From the NCBI GenBank assembly GCA_028274465.1, contig CM051456.1, positions 108,041,348-108,105,347 of the forward strand: a stretch of DNA of 64,000 bases. Reading direction: 5' to 3'. The notes below the pieces were generated by a model, which was not told the DNA's origin, did not search any database, and was given only the letters and a program-made list of their open reading frames with translations. The position numbers were made by a program, and so were the translations under genes. Below, one piece after another: positions 1 to 12,499 of this stretch (position 1 is the first letter of the stretch; each line of letters begins with the position of its first letter). This DNA is from Plantago ovata. Its lineage: Eukaryota; Streptophyta; Magnoliopsida; Lamiales; Plantaginaceae.

Positions 1-1599
1 AGATGTTGATTCCAAATTAAAATGCAAGTAACACCAACTACATATCAGTTGCATCTTCGTAAGGGTGAAGTCACCTTATGTCATTAATGGGGCAGTCTAA
101 ATGACAAGAATGCCCCTGCAAAGTTTCTTTAGAGTGTGTGTGATATTTGGGACAGAGTTGGTTGGTTTGATAGTGTACCAAAAACGCAATCAACTCACGG
201 AATGGGATTTTTCCAGTTAGTGCAAAATCGTGCTCAACTCTTTGCAACAAGTAATGGGATCAAAATGGGGAGCATACAACTGGAAATTACGTAATGAACC
301 ATTCTCACTTTCTTAATTCGTCATGGCAAAACTCAAAATTGAAAATTTAAGAAGTCGAGATTCTATTTCATAAAATTCATAAAATTTAGGTGGGGCGAAA
401 CGATAATAGTCAAAATGAAATTCTTAAAAGTGTAATGGTAATATATACGATTTTGTCTCCACCATCTGCGCGCATGTCTTATATTTCCGCCCTTGCTCTT
501 CGTGTTCGTGTTCAGGTTCAGTTTCTTGTTTTAGATGCCTAATTATGTGTGTTGGAGAAACTTAGTGGGGAAGAACTTTCACAAATTTCAGGCATGATGA
601 GTTTGTATGTACGTGTGAGTAGTGTAGATGAACTAAAAGTATGTACTGCACTTCTTTCTTGTGAGGAAAAGATTGATGTGCCACTCTGTATATGCTTTAT
701 ACACACGGAAGGTTTTCATTATATTTGGCATGATAAAAACCTTCATACTTTTTTAGAGGATCAACCGTGGTGGTTTGAAACTTTTTTAGTGATAGATTTT
801 TCATTTCCAAGGATATCGAAGGAAACCATAAAACCGCGAGTAAGAGCCAACTACTTGCTCGCAATCGAGCATGATTGCAGGTCGAGCTCCCTTGGAAACG
901 AAATTTAGGAAATGCTCGATCATGATACAATATCCATCCGAAAATGTAAGATGATTTCATCGGAAACGACCCAAAAATCAGCTTATTGCGCTACCAAACG
1001 GCTCCTAAGTTACTTACGAGAAATGGACAATGCTTGCCTTTCATTAGCCCTACTTAAGATGTTTCTTTTGTACTATCATATGAGATAAGATAACATGTGT
1101 AATACGTTCATACTTTTTCACTTGGGAAGAAAACAATTTTCTCCATTAAAGAACGTTTGCTTGTGATCAATTTATAAGAGAACCCAAACAAAACACAATG
1201 AAGATATATAATTAAGCTAGATAGAGTTTCTTAATCAATTAGATCTTAGTTCTAAATCATCAAATTACATTTCTTGAAGTCATAGATTTCTTCAAAGAAG
1301 CTCAAAGTACAAAAGAAATCCAATATTTTCTTACGAAAGCCATATATTTATATTTTTTTCTCATTTCCAAAAGGAGGTATGAATAATAGAATAGTAGTGG
1401 AAAATGAGTTTCGGTTAATATCTTCTATTGTTCTCACATTCTTTCTTTCTTGTAGATAGCTATAGAGTGCACGTCATGTTGAACCAGCTTGCAAGAATTT
1501 CCATTTCCCCCAATAAAACTATATACATAACTACTTGTTTTTTCCTATTTCTGCATATATATAAATAATAAACAGACAAAATCACATTCTTTGGAATTG

Positions 1600-1601
<2 letters not shown>
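1..1601. other. intergenic, no gene recognised
   Basis: AT-rich DNA with only short open frames. The longest (549-908, plus) begins with TTG rather than ATG and shows no recognisable domain. No splice-consistent coding block, RNA gene or terminal repeat was found here. Confidence 0.6.
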
Positions 1602-1674
<73 letters not shown>

Positions 1675-1720
1675 TACTACTACTACTACTACTACTAATA
1701 ATAATAATAATAATAATAAT
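1602..1720. repeat. (TAA)n/(TAC)n microsatellite
   Basis: About two dozen TAA units are followed by a short TAC block and then TAA again. It directly abuts the 5'-truncated end of the first retroelement copy at 1721. The same motif flanks every other junction of these two elements, which suggests it is the target and/or tail of the element rather than chance. Confidence 0.95.
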
Positions 1721-3186
1721 CCAAGGAAGATTCGAGGAGTAGGGTTCCTGGTGGTTTTCCTACTTCTATTGCTAGGCCTATCCGAGGGGTCAAAGTCCTC
1801 GGTGGCTCGGTCAGTGTGTGTCCCGAATTCAGTAGTGAGCTTGTGGTGAAGAGGGTGAATAAGACCATCGATCTTATGGACTCTGTCGAAGCTTAATGAT
1901 CCGCAATGTGTGTTGTTGCTGCTTCGTGCTTGTACGGGTATTTCGAAACTCTATTTTGCTTTGTGCACTTGCCCTCCGGGTTTCTTTCAGTCGGCTCAGT
2001 TTTCTTTTAATCGGGCTCTCCGATCTTCCTTGGAGCGTATTGTTACGGCGTCGGGTCCCGGTTTTGGTGATTGGCAGTGGCGGCTTGCTACTTTGCCCTT
2101 TTCTTTTGGGGGGCTCGGTGTTTATATATACTGCTGCGGATGTTCGCCATTATGCCTTCGTTGATTCTCGCCTTCAGTATGCTGGTTTGCAGACTAAGCT
2201 CTTGTGTCCTTCTGGTATCACTTCTCTCGGACCTGCTTTTGATGGTGCCCTGTCTTTGTTTCATGAGACCACATGTTCTGATATTTTGAGTCATCCAGTG
2301 AGATCGCTGCACCCAAACTTATGAAGAGACTGGCAGATATATATTTCACGAATGTTGCTGCTTCTGCAGAATTTGTTTTCTCCTTATCTCCCCGTCAGGT
2401 AGCTCTTTGGACTTCTCAGCGAGGTGCCCATTCTTCTGATTGATTGCGGGTTGTTCCTATTCGGGTCTGGGGCAGACTATGAACGGGAGGACTTACAAGT
2501 GTGTACTGAGTTATCGACTTGGTGTTGCTTTGTTACCGGTGTCCGAACCTTGATCTGCTTGCTCTCGGGTTTTCGACGGGGATTTGTTTGGTGATCATGC
2601 GGTGTCGTGTGCTGGGATGGTGGGTGTGAAGCACCGACATAACCTTGTTTGCAACACTCTCTTGGATGTCTGTTACCGTTCTGGCATCTCTGCTGGTAGG
2701 GAGGTGGATATTGGTTTGAGTGACGGGAGTGACAGGTCCCTCCGTCCTGCAGACCTGCTCCTTTACGCTTGGGATAGAGGGCAGGATGTTTGTGTGGGTC
2801 TGACCAGGTCTTCCCCCTTGACCCGGTCTGGGTTGGTGGACTTTGTGCCTGGACATGCGGTTTTTGATGCTGCCAAGCGCAAGTGTGCGAAGTATCGGGA
2901 CTTGTGTGCGGCTAAGGGATATGGTTTTCTTCCTTTCTCTTTCTCGTCACTTGGGGAGTTGGGTGCTGAGGCTGTGGATTTGCTTGTTAGAATCCGGGGT
3001 TTTGCTTTGGCTCAGGATGTTGGGGCACGTGCTGATCATCATATCTTCCGTAGGATTAGTTTTGATATTGCTAAAGGGAGTGGGAGCACAGCTTGTTTCT
3101 CGGCTACCCTCTAATTTTGTGTAAACTTTCTTTGTTTTTGATTTATTGAGTTCCACTTCATAAAATAAAATAAAAAAATAAAAAAG
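1721..3186 (+). mobile_element. 5'-truncated copy 1 of RLE-type reverse transcriptase element
   Basis: The sequence aligns by eye, almost base for base, with 5030-6440 of the second copy: the end of the RT region, the post-RT region, the zinc knuckle and the endonuclease-like C-terminus. It lacks everything 5' of the RT end, as expected from incomplete reverse transcription. The 3' end after the stop is a short UTR passing through A-rich DNA into (TAA)n. Its own 3' flank is the (TAA)n in which copy 2 starts. Reading frames are broken in the first 850 bp. Confidence 0.85.
2584..3114 (+). pseudogene. retroelement C-terminal endonuclease-like domain (copy 1)
   Basis: A 176-codon open segment carries the second half of a zinc knuckle (GDHAVSCAG then KHRHN), a conserved block ending KEVDIGL-like (here REVDIGL), then SLRPADLLLY followed by a DVCV strand. 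Arg-Pro-x-Asp followed by a short beta strand with Asp is the arrangement of the PD-(D/E)XK restriction-like endonuclease (RLE) of R2/R4-type non-LTR elements. The frame stays open across the site where copy 2 is frameshifted, but shifts just before the C-terminus. The function is inferred from motifs only. Confidence 0.6.
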
Positions 3187-3830
<644 letters not shown>

Positions 3831-4126
3831 AAAACTTTTTCACCGAGGAGCAGTCTTGAGTGTCGGGCAGGTGTTAGGCGTAAGCGTCAGGAGGAGTGCA
3901 TTACTTCTGCCCTCCGCACTTGGGATGTCGCTGGGGGTAGTTTACAGCTTCTTCATGACACTTTGGTTGCGGATACGCCTTCTTTTTGTCAGGCGTCAGA
4001 TCCAGATTTGGGTGAAGCCAATATTCATAAGTGTCTTAGGAAGGTCAGTGATGGGCATTTTTCTGCAGCTGTTTGGGTTCTTTCTTCTTCTGGTGTTGCT
4101 TCTTATTCGGTTGATACTCTGGGGCT

Positions 4127-5779
4127 TTGGAGGAAAAGCACCCTTCTGCTCCTTCCCTTTTTTTGCCTCCTTTACTTGCTGGCCTTTGTCCCCTTTCTGC
4201 CTCCAGTACTACTGTTCGAGATATGATTCGTAGTTTTCCTCATGGAAACTCTTGTGGTCGCGATGGTCTGCGAGCTCAGCACTTATTGGATTGTCTGGGC
4301 GGTGCTGATGTTGCTCTCTCTAATGATTTGATCACCTCCATCACTCGGGTGGTTCATATTTTCTTGGAGGGTAAGTGCCCGCATGTTTTGGGTGAGTATA
4401 TTGCTAGTGCTCCTCTCACTCTGCTGGTTAAGCCGGGTGGTGGTATACGTCCTATTGCTGTGGGTACTGTTTGGCGGCGTCTGGTCTCTAAGGTGGGTGC
4501 TGTTTTGGTTGGCCCTTCTTTATCTGGGTACTTTGACGGTCTCCAGTTTGGTGTTGGGGTACCCTGTGGAGGTGAGACTATTCTTCATGCCTTGAGTCGG
4601 TTAGTTGAGGCGAGAGGCAGTGAGGTGGGCTTGACCATGTTGTTAGTTGACTTTCAGAATGCTTTCAACATGGTGGATCATGAGGTTATGTTGCTTGAGG
4701 TTCGTCGCCGTTGTCCAGTCCTTTCCCGTTGGGTTGAGTTCTGTTATTCCAGTCCGGCCAGGTTGTACTATGGGGAGCACATTCTTTGGTCTGGTCAGGG
4801 GGTCCAGCAGGGCGATCCTTTGGGTCCTCTTCTCTTTGCTTTGGTTTTACACCCGCTGGTTTGTAAGATCAGGGATTCTTTTGACTTGTCCTTGCAAGCT
4901 TGGTATTTAGATGATGGCACCATTGTCGGAGATACCTTAGTTGTGGGCAAGGTCTTAGAGATGATCTTGGAGGACGAGCCGCGTTCTGGTCTTCACCTCA
5001 ATGTTCACAAAACTGAGATTTTTTGGCCGGTGGAAGATCCGAGGAGTAGGGTTCCAGGTGTTTTTCCTCCTTCTATTGCCAGGCCAGTCCGAGGGGTCAA
5101 AGTCCTAGGTGGCTCGGTCAGTGTGTGCCCCGTTTTTAGTAGTGAGCTTGTGGTGAAGAGGGTGAATAAGACCATCGAGCTTATGGACTCTGTCGCAAAG
5201 CTTAATGATCCGCAGTGTGAGTTGTTGCTTCGTGCTTGTACTGGTATTTCGAAGCTCTATTTTGCTTTCCGCACTTGCCCTCCTGGTTTCTTTCAGTCGG
5301 CTCAGTTTTCTTTGGATCGGGCTCTCAGATCCTCCTTGGAGCGTATTGTTACGGCGTCGGGTCCCGGTTTTGGTGATTGGCAGTGGCGGCTTTCTACTTT
5401 ACCCTTTTCTTTTGGGGGGATTGGTGTTTATACTGCTGCGGATGTTCGCCATTATGCCGTCATTGCTTCCCGCCTCCAGTCTGCTGGTTTGCATGCTAAG
5501 CTCTTGTGTCCTTCTGGTATCACTTCTCTTGGACCTGCTTTTGATGGTGCAATGTCTTTGTTTACTGAGACCACAGATTTGGATATTTTGAGCAACCCCA
5601 GTGAGATCGCTGCCCCCATACTTATGAAGAGACTGGCAGATATATATTTCACGAAGGTTGCTGCTTCTGCAGAATCTGTTTTCTCTTTATCTCCTCGCCA
5701 GGTAGCTCTTTGGAAGTCTCGGCAAGGTGCCCATTCTTCTGATTGGTTGCGAGTTGTTCCTATTTCGGGTCTGGGGTAG
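4127..5779 (+). pseudogene. reverse transcriptase domain of the (TAA)n-associated element
   Basis: The longest intact segment, about 550 codons; the frame opens at TTG, so the start is not real. RT motifs are clear: LLVDFQNAF (motif A, catalytic Asp), QQGDPLGPL (motif B), YLDDGT (motif C, catalytic Asp pair), GLHLNVHKT (motif D region) and VKVLGGSV (motif E). A conserved post-RT region follows (GDWQWRL...PFSFGGIGVY). The enzyme would copy element RNA at the target site by target-primed reverse transcription. The frame ends at a frameshift just before the zinc knuckle. All catalytic residues remain, so decay looks recent. Confidence 0.85.
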
Positions 5780-6424
5780 ACTATGAACGGGAGGACTTAC
5801 AGGTGTGTGCTGGTTTATCGGCTTGGTGTTGCTTTGTTTCCGGTGTCCTTTCTTGCTCTGCTTGCTCTCGGGTTTTTTACGGGGATTTGTTTGGTGACCA
5901 TGCGGTGTCGTGTGCTGGGGTGGTGGGTATCAAGCACCGACATAACCTTGTTCGCGACATCCTCTTGGATGTCTGTTTCCGATCTGGCATCTCTGCTGGT
6001 AAGGAGGTGGATATTGGTTTGAGGGATGGGAGTGACAGGTCCCTCCGTCCTGCAGACTTGCTCCTTTATGCTTGGGATAGGGGACGGGATGTGTGTGTGG
6101 CTGACCGGGTCTTCCCCCTTGACACGGTCTGGGTTGGTGGACTTTGTGCCTGGCCATGCGATTGCTGATGCTGCCAAGCGCAAGTGTGTGAAGTATCAGG
6201 ACTTTTGTGCGGCTAAGAGATATGGATTCCTTCCTTTCTCTTTCTCGACACTTGGGGAGTTTGATGTTGATGCTGTGGATTTGCTTGTTAGAATCCGGGG
6301 TTTCGCTTTGGCTCAGGATCATGGGGCCCGCGCTGCTCATTTTATTTTTTCTAGAGTTAGTTTTGCTATCGCTAAGGGAGTGGGAGCACAGCTTGTTTCT
6401 CGGCTGCCCACTAATTTTGTGTAA
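5743..6424 (+). pseudogene. zinc knuckle and restriction-like endonuclease domain (copy 2)
   Basis: CSAC, then GDHAVSCAG and KHRHN, gives a Cys-Cys-His-Cys/His knuckle, followed by KEVDIGL and SLRPADLLLY. A frameshift near 6095-6105, right after DRGRDVCV, separates this from the remainder, which is open from 6026 to the stop at 6422-6424 and ends with a conserved LVSRLP-type tail. Copy 1 is unbroken at that point, so the shift is a private mutation of copy 2. The Arg-Pro-Ala-Asp and following Asp strand are candidate catalytic residues of a PD-(D/E)XK nuclease. This is inference from motif spacing. Confidence 0.6.
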
Positions 6425-6444
6425 AACTTTCATTGTTTTTTATT

Positions 6445-6479
6445 TATAATAATAATAATAATATAGTAATAATAATAAT
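6445..6479. repeat. short (TAA)n 3' tail of copy 2
   Basis: TAA units, one interrupted by TAG, begin right after the short 3' UTR of copy 2, as at the 3' end of copy 1. Confidence 0.9.
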
Positions 6480-6787
6480 GGTAGAGAGACTCCTCGCAAG
6501 AAATCTTTTATTCCCAAAATGTCCCAAATCTTCCATGCATTCAAACTATTCCATCCGTTCTAGTTAAAATCGGCTGCCTAATTTTTCACGAATGTATTTA
6601 ACTATGTGTTACTCCTAAATTATACTCTTAATTTATGTAGTTAACAAATTACACTGCTTGGTCCTTCATATTATAGTTTTTTAAAATCTCGTCCGCTATA
6701 TAATTATTTATATTAAAGAGAAAAAAATGAAAAAGAACAAGAAAAATCAAATTGTCCATTGTAAATGGAACGATGGGGTATTAGTAT
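6480..6787. other. intergenic spacer
   Basis: AT-rich spacer with no gene. Its last 37 bp (about 6749-6785) recur as an imperfect direct repeat at about 10969-11005, beyond the far LTR of the copia element. Confidence 0.5.
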
Positions 6788-7370
6788 TGTTGAGTTCGTA
6801 TCAATAATAGTCGAACAAGAACAAAGAATTAAACCACCAAGAACCTGTTGCACCAAAAACTCACAATAACAACTAAACCACCAAGAACCTGCTGCACCAA
6901 ATCAAACACACAACCACACACAACCAAACCAGTAAACAGAGCAAGAACAATAAGCAAGAAAGACACAAGAGTTTAACGTGGTTCGGTTGTAAATAACTTA
7001 CGTCTACGGAGATCAACCAGCTTCCACTATATTATCACAACCCGCTATTACAAGTCACTAACCAATCACAAGAAACAGATTCTCTAGCTAGCACCTATAA
7101 TATCGATAATATATTAGTATATAACTTGTCGAAGTAGTCGAACAAGCCTTCAATGCTATGATGAACGTGTCTAAGTCATATAATAATCATCTCTTTAAAT
7201 AGCATACAAATCGCAGCTAAAACCTAAGAGAAATCGAATAGGAATCGAATCCTTAATAAGAACAATTTCCTTTTCCTGTCTGTTGTAGGACTCGGAGATT
7301 CACCCAGAGGTTGACAACCCCTACCTCAACACCTTCTCTCTGTTTGTGTTGAGATAACATCAACTCCACA
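6788..7370 (-). repeat. copia 3' LTR (583 bp)
   Basis: Begins TGTTGAG and ends CTCCACA. It holds an internal tandem duplication of AAACCACCAAGAACCTG near 6825-6895 that the other LTR lacks, which accounts for part of the length difference. A TATA-like TATTTAAAG lies near 7190-7200 on the minus strand. Confidence 0.88.
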
Positions 7371-7552
7371 AATCTCCACCTTTAGCTCAACACCATCCAA
7401 TGTATACTCTCCACTGCTGATCTCAATATCCTGAAGTTAGGACACAACCCTTCTGCACCTCTAAGGTTAAGATGCACCCCCTTACATCCCTAAGGTTGAG
7501 ATGAACCCCCATATGCACCTCTAGCAACCAATCTAGCCTTGTACCTTATGTA

Positions 7553-8284
7553 TTATGTACCCTTGAACTCCACCTTCTTCTTGAAGATCCATTTACAGCC
7601 GACAAGTTTCTGCCCATCAGGAACCTTCACAATTTTCCATGTATCATTCTTCTCAAGTGACATTAGCTCTTCATGAATAGCTCCAATCCACTTTGCACTT
7701 TCACAACATGTAATTGCTTCCTGATAACTCTGTGGTTCAGATGAATCCACTCCTTCCTCCGCAGTAGCATGAGCAAGATATGTCTTGCTAACCCTGCCAA
7801 AACCAAACATATCTAGTGTTTTTCTCTGCTGCCTTTTACTCCTTTCTCTTGCAAGCTGATAGTTTGAAGTTTCACCAACTTCCTCATCAGGTTGATCATC
7901 ACTATCTGACTCTGAGCTACTACTAGACTCCTCATTCACTGGTAATATAGGCTCAGCATCCGCAACATCATCCTCCACTGTGGGCTCCAACTGAGAGTGA
8001 ACTTTCTCATCTTCCAACTCAATTCCGGTATTTTCTGCATAGTCGAGGTTGAGTGTGGGATTGGGTGAACCCCCTCTATCAACACCTTCATGCTTGTCCT
8101 TCAGAGGTAACACATCTTCGTTAAACTGGACATCCCTTCTTATAATACACTTCCCCTTTCCAGGTTCTATGCACCAAAGCTTATATCCTTTAACCCCCTT
8201 TGGGTAACCAATAAAGATACACCTCAATGCTCTAGCTTCCAACTTATCTTGCTTTATATGTGCTAAAGCCAAGAAACCAAACAC
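7553..8284 (-). pseudogene. copia polyprotein linker and N-terminal RT
   Basis: An integrase C-terminal region (CIFIGYPKGVKGYKLW) is followed by an acidic, Ser-rich linker and then the start of RT (AIHEELMSLEKNDTW, GCKWIFKKK). The domain stops before the catalytic Asp motifs. About 180 bp of unrelated-looking sequence separates it from the LTR, so RT and RNase H were deleted. Confidence 0.88.
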
Positions 8285-8293
8285 CTTGAGTTT

Positions 8294-9400
8294 TTAATAA
8301 TCACCAGTTGTTCCAGTCCACACTTGATCCGATGTCTTAAACTCCAAAGACACAACTGGACTCTTATTGTTAAGTATTGCTGCTGTAACCATAGCTTCTC
8401 CCCAGAAACTTTTGCTTACCCCAGAACTCAATAGTATACACCTAGCTCTCTCCAATAGAGTTCTATTCATTCTTTCTGCAACTCCATTTTGTTGTGGTGT
8501 ACCTGCAACTGTCTTATGTCTAGTAATTACCTTTCTCTTTACAGAAATTAGTAAACTCAGTAGATAAGAACTCCAATCCATTATCAGTCTTGAGATACTT
8601 CAATGATCTTCCTGATTGATTTTCTACCTCAGCTAATCATTCCTTGAACTGATTAAATGCTTGATCCCTAGACTTCAGAATGTAAATCCAAACCTTCCTT
8701 GAATAATCATCTATGAATGAGATGAAATATTTTCCTCCACCTTGAGTGAGGGTCCTGGATGGTCCCCATAAATCTGAATGCACATAATCCAAGTTAGCTT
8801 TAGTAGTATGCTTCCCTGTGTTGAAACTGGTCTTGTGCGCCTTCCCCATCACACATGTCTCACAGAATGGTAACTTAGTGAACTTGTCTCCTCCAAGTAA
8901 TCCCTGCTTGGTAAGTTCCTTCAATCCTTTCTCTTCTAGATGGCCAAGCCTCTTGTGCCATAGATATGTGTTGTGATTCCCATGAACTGCTACACTTTCT
9001 CCAGCTATTGTGTTACCAGATAGATAGTAAAAACCATTCTTCTTAACACCTTCCAACAACGTTGTCTGAGGTGTTGACCCAACACCTGAATGAACCTCGT
9101 GCATAACCCGCAGAACACCATGACTACAACTCCATGAATAGCCCATAGCATCAAATTGACCAAGTGAGACCAGATTCCTCCTCAAATCGGGTATGTACCT
9201 TACACCAGTTAACAATCTTACAGTTCCATCATGCAACTTCAATTTAACATCACCAAAGCCTTTGGCCATGCATGATTGATTGTTCCCCAAAAGTACAGTT
9301 CCACCTTTCCCATATATGAAGTTTGTAAATCATTTTTTAACCGGACTCATGTGAAAAGAGCACCCAGAATCAACAATCCATGATAAGTCTATATTAGAAG
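8294..9400 (-). pseudogene. copia protease and integrase
   Basis: The protease active-site triad Asp-Ser-Gly lies at 9363-9371 within WIVDSGCSFHM. Integrase follows: HKRLGHLEEKGL and CETCVMGKAHK form the HHCC zinc domain; HSDLWGP and FIDDYSRKVW carry the first two catalytic Asp; PQQNGVAERMNRTLLE carries the catalytic Glu in the next block (8294-8581). Stops and shifts near 8585-8640 and 9290-9320 interrupt the polyprotein. Confidence 0.88.
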
Positions 9401-9650
9401 TAGAGACTGTAAGTACCTCTGAGATGTCAAAATATTGTGTAGCCTGTGCCACATCAACTGTTTCTGTCCTCCTTGCAGGTTGCCTTTGCTTCCTATTGTC
9501 GGGTTCAGGGCAATCCCTCCTTAGATGTCCTGTGACAGTTATAGCACTTCCTCCTCTCTACAAACTCTGACAACTCCTTACTCTCTTTCTTCTTATATTT
9601 CTCCTTTGGTAACCTCTCCCTTGAATAGCCCTTCTTGGAACCATGGTATT

Positions 9651-10256
9651 TCATAGCAAGACTTTCAGCTGAATGTCACCTTCCTGCATATTCTTCTTCT
9701 TGTGGAACTCCCTAGTCTTCAATGAATTCCTTGCCAAATCCAATGTCACTTCAACATTACCAAACATCAACGAATCTCTGAAGTTCTCATAGGTGTTGGG
9801 CAGGGAGTTCAGCAACACCATAGCCTTGTCTAAGTCTGTTGTCTTGTCACCAACGTTCTCCAAGTGAGTTGTGATCTTATCAAACTCTGCTAATTTCTCC
9901 AATATCGACCTCCCTTCAACCATCCTAAAACCAAGAAACTTCTGCTTGAGATACATCATCTGGGCTGATGATTTTCCCATATAAACGTCTTCAAATTTAT
10001 CCCAGATACCCTTTGCATTAGTACACTTAACAACCTCCCTCAATGCTTCGTCGCTCAATGAGTGAACCAGTGTATTGTATGGCTTCTTCTTGATTTCCTT
10101 CTCCTTTGCATCGTCTTTAATCTCCTTAAGACCTTTTTCTCCCAACAGAGCATCATCAGCTCCATAATCTGATAGCAAGGCCTTAATCCTCAGTTTCTAC
10201 AGGCTGAAATGTGTTAGTTTAGTGAGCTTCTCAATCTCGATTTTAGTTGACGACAT
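9651..10256 (-). pseudogene. copia gag (UBN2-type)
   Basis: The start is the ATG at 10254-10256, which opens MSSTKIEIEKLTK. Trp of the conserved LWKLRIKALL block is changed to a TAG stop at 10197-10199, a G-to-A change typical of deamination. Downstream the capsid-like region is open (SDEALREV, AQMMYLKQKF, LNSLPNTYENF). The frame is lost before the CCHC zinc knuckle, which is visible at 9509-9548 (KCYNCH then GHLRRDC) but contains a one-base shift. Confidence 0.85.
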
Positions 10257-10322
10257 TGCTTATATCAAGCTTTGGATTCTCTCGGTAAATTCCTTCGACC
10301 CTTCCCACAGACGGCAGCCAAT

Positions 10323-10859
10323 TGTTGAGTTCATATCAATAATAGTCGATTACCTAATCACAAAAGCTCACAATAACAACTAAACCACCAAGAACTTGCT
10401 GCACCAAATCAAACACACAACCACACGCAACCAAACCAGAAAACAGAGCAAGAACAATAAGCAAGAAAGATACAAGAGTTTAACGTGGTTCGGTTGTAAA
10501 TAACCTACGTCCACATAGATCAACCAACTTCCACTATATTATCACAATCCGCTATTACAAGTCACTAACCAATCACAAGAAACAGATTCTCTAGCTAGCA
10601 CCTATAATATCGATAATATATAACTTGTCGAACAAGCCTTCAAAATGAACGTGTCTAAGCATACATGCAATAATCATCCATTTATATAACATACAAATCG
10701 CAGCTAAAACCTAAGAGAAATCGAATAGGAATCGAATCCTTAATAAGGACAATTTCCTTTTCATGTTTACTGTCGGACTCGGAGATTCACCCAGAGGTTG
10801 ACAACCTCTACGTCAACACCTTCTCTCTGTTTCTGTGTTGAGATAACATCAAGTCCACA
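10323..10859 (-). repeat. copia 5' LTR (537 bp)
   Basis: Partner of the 6788-7370 LTR with the same termini. A TATATAA element near 10682-10692 (minus strand) is the likely promoter core. Immediately inside it, minus-strand ATTGGCTGCCGTCTGTGGG is the probable primer binding site; I do not assign the priming tRNA. Confidence 0.88.
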
Positions 10860-11552
10860 GTATTACTATCCTGAGTATCCTCCTTTAAATAATTTACAAA
10901 GCTAAAATGTTATTTTGGATGATGAAAATAAAAAAATATTCCCGCCAATTCTATTCCTAAACAACAGACAAATTGTCCATTTTACATGGAATGATGGGGT
11001 ATTCTCTTTTGAAACGGTCAATTTTTTTTATTAGTTAAAATAAAACGAACATAAGTAATACTCGATGATTACAAATACAGCAAGATCAACACAAACACTC
11101 ATCCTCGTTCCAGTAATTTTAATTTACAGAGACAACCCCTCACTTCGGACCTTGTATTTAATTTTAATAGACAACTCCTGGTATTGACGTGTACATCGAA
11201 TTACATGAAACGGGGCGGTCGATCACTAATTTAATTACCTCATAATTCAGAGAAAACTTTTGCACTTGTCTCATCGTGTTTTTGGAGAACGCTCAATTTA
11301 GCCATTTCATTTTATTTTTTTAAACCCAACTTGCTATAATCATGACGGTGTAGTGTAGTAGTACTATAATAATAATTCATATAAACTTGTTAAATTAGTT
11401 CATTCATTTTTTTTAAAAATTCCTAATTGCATTATTAATCTACTAAAAAGGGTTCAACTATCACTCAGTATCAAAGAATCAATGAAGGAGCTCCACTATT
11501 AAAAATATGTTGCTATCAAGTATGATCAACCTTAAACAGTATTATCGGATTG
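10860..11552. other. intergenic with dispersed repeat
   Basis: No gene. It holds the second copy of the 37-bp repeat also found left of the copia element. At about 11230-11335 is a stretch shared in inverse orientation with about 23870-23965 (core CTCATCGTGTTTTT and CTCAATTTAGCCATTTCA), so a dispersed repeat is present. Confidence 0.5.
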
Positions 11553-11731
11553 GAGTCGTAAGGTAGTGCAGTGGTAAGGAGTTGGAGCAGTGAATGAGAG
11601 GTGTAGTGCTCGATTCATGTCGGTGACGGAGTCATAAAGTTGGTTTAGATGTTGATAAATAAGGTGGTTTATAATTTTATATAGTGGTAGTATAAGAGTG
11701 GTGGTAATATTTGCCGTTTCAAAAAAGTAAT
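11553..11731 (+). repeat. tRNA-derived SINE, copy A
   Basis: A degenerate pol III A-box region (GTGCAGTGGTAAGG) and a B-box-like GCTCGATTCAT are followed by GTGACGGAGTCATAAAG, GTTGGTTTAGATG and the 3' end ATTTGCCGTTTCAAAAAA. The body matches copy B (32255-32412, minus) and its 3' end matches copy C (50628-50834). Confidence 0.65.
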
Positions 11732-12495
11732 ATTATCCGACTTAATTGGGGCAAAGTTGTCATAGCACGTTCGGGTTATAAGGGTAGGTGAAGGAATAAA
11801 CTGAAAGGGGTCCCAATTGCCTCCAACACGACGGGCACCCACGTCGGATTGTAGGCCAATTAACGAAAGTGCCAATTTCCAAGCCATGCCCCTCGTTCTC
11901 AAGATCTCACCAAATCCTTTCATTCTGTCAATGTTTTGTTTTGGATTAGAAGAAACCAAACTGAGTTATACACACATTACCATCTATAGATAGATTGTCC
12001 ACTTCCAGACCAAAACCGCTGTAAAACCACCAACAGCTCACTCAATTACTCGATCAATTTGTGATTGAGTAATTTTTGTATTTTAAATATTATGTTGGAT
12101 TTGGTTGGAATATTTGTGAATTAGTTTTTCTCACATTTGGTGAATGTGAATGAAATTTTCCATTTTCTACAAAAATGTCTCTGTATTTTATAGTTCAATG
12201 CAACGTCTTTTACTAGGCACATTTAATGAGTTTAATTAATTTGATATAACAAAATGAAACACAAATAAATTTATCTTTGAACACCGACTAATTTTTAAAA
12301 TACTAAATGGATTTTCTTTTAATAGTTAATGGTAATATTTTTACAAACATAAAAGAGTACAAGATTCACACGCATTGGTTATGTGCTCATATATGACACA
12401 AAAATACTATACGTAGAGCTCAATGACTGTATTCACCTTACGTCGAGGGTCACTCAACATGTACGTAAACGTAGAAAATGGTATGATAAGGGGTG
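11732..12495. other. intergenic, nothing recognised
   Basis: AT-rich non-coding DNA. A minus-strand open frame at 11669-11959 overlaps the SINE tail and has no domain. Confidence 0.5.
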
Positions 12496-12499
12496 GGTG

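Larger units (their letters stand above)
6788..10859 (-). mobile_element. Ty1/copia LTR retrotransposon, internally deleted
   Basis: Two related LTRs (6788-7370 and 10323-10859) start TGTTGAG and end CCACA on the plus strand. Between them, on the minus strand, lie gag, protease, integrase and the first part of RT. Gene order (protease-integrase-RT) is diagnostic of Ty1/copia. Most of RT and all of RNase H are missing between the 3' LTR and 7553. GTAT sits outside both LTRs as a likely target duplication. A purine-rich AGGTGGAGATTTG tract next to the 3' LTR is the likely polypurine tract. Nonsense and frameshift changes make it defective. Confidence 0.92.

Noticed and set aside
549-908. 119-codon plus-strand frame
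   Set aside because: Opens at TTG, no domain, no splice context, overlapped by a similar-size frame on the other strand.
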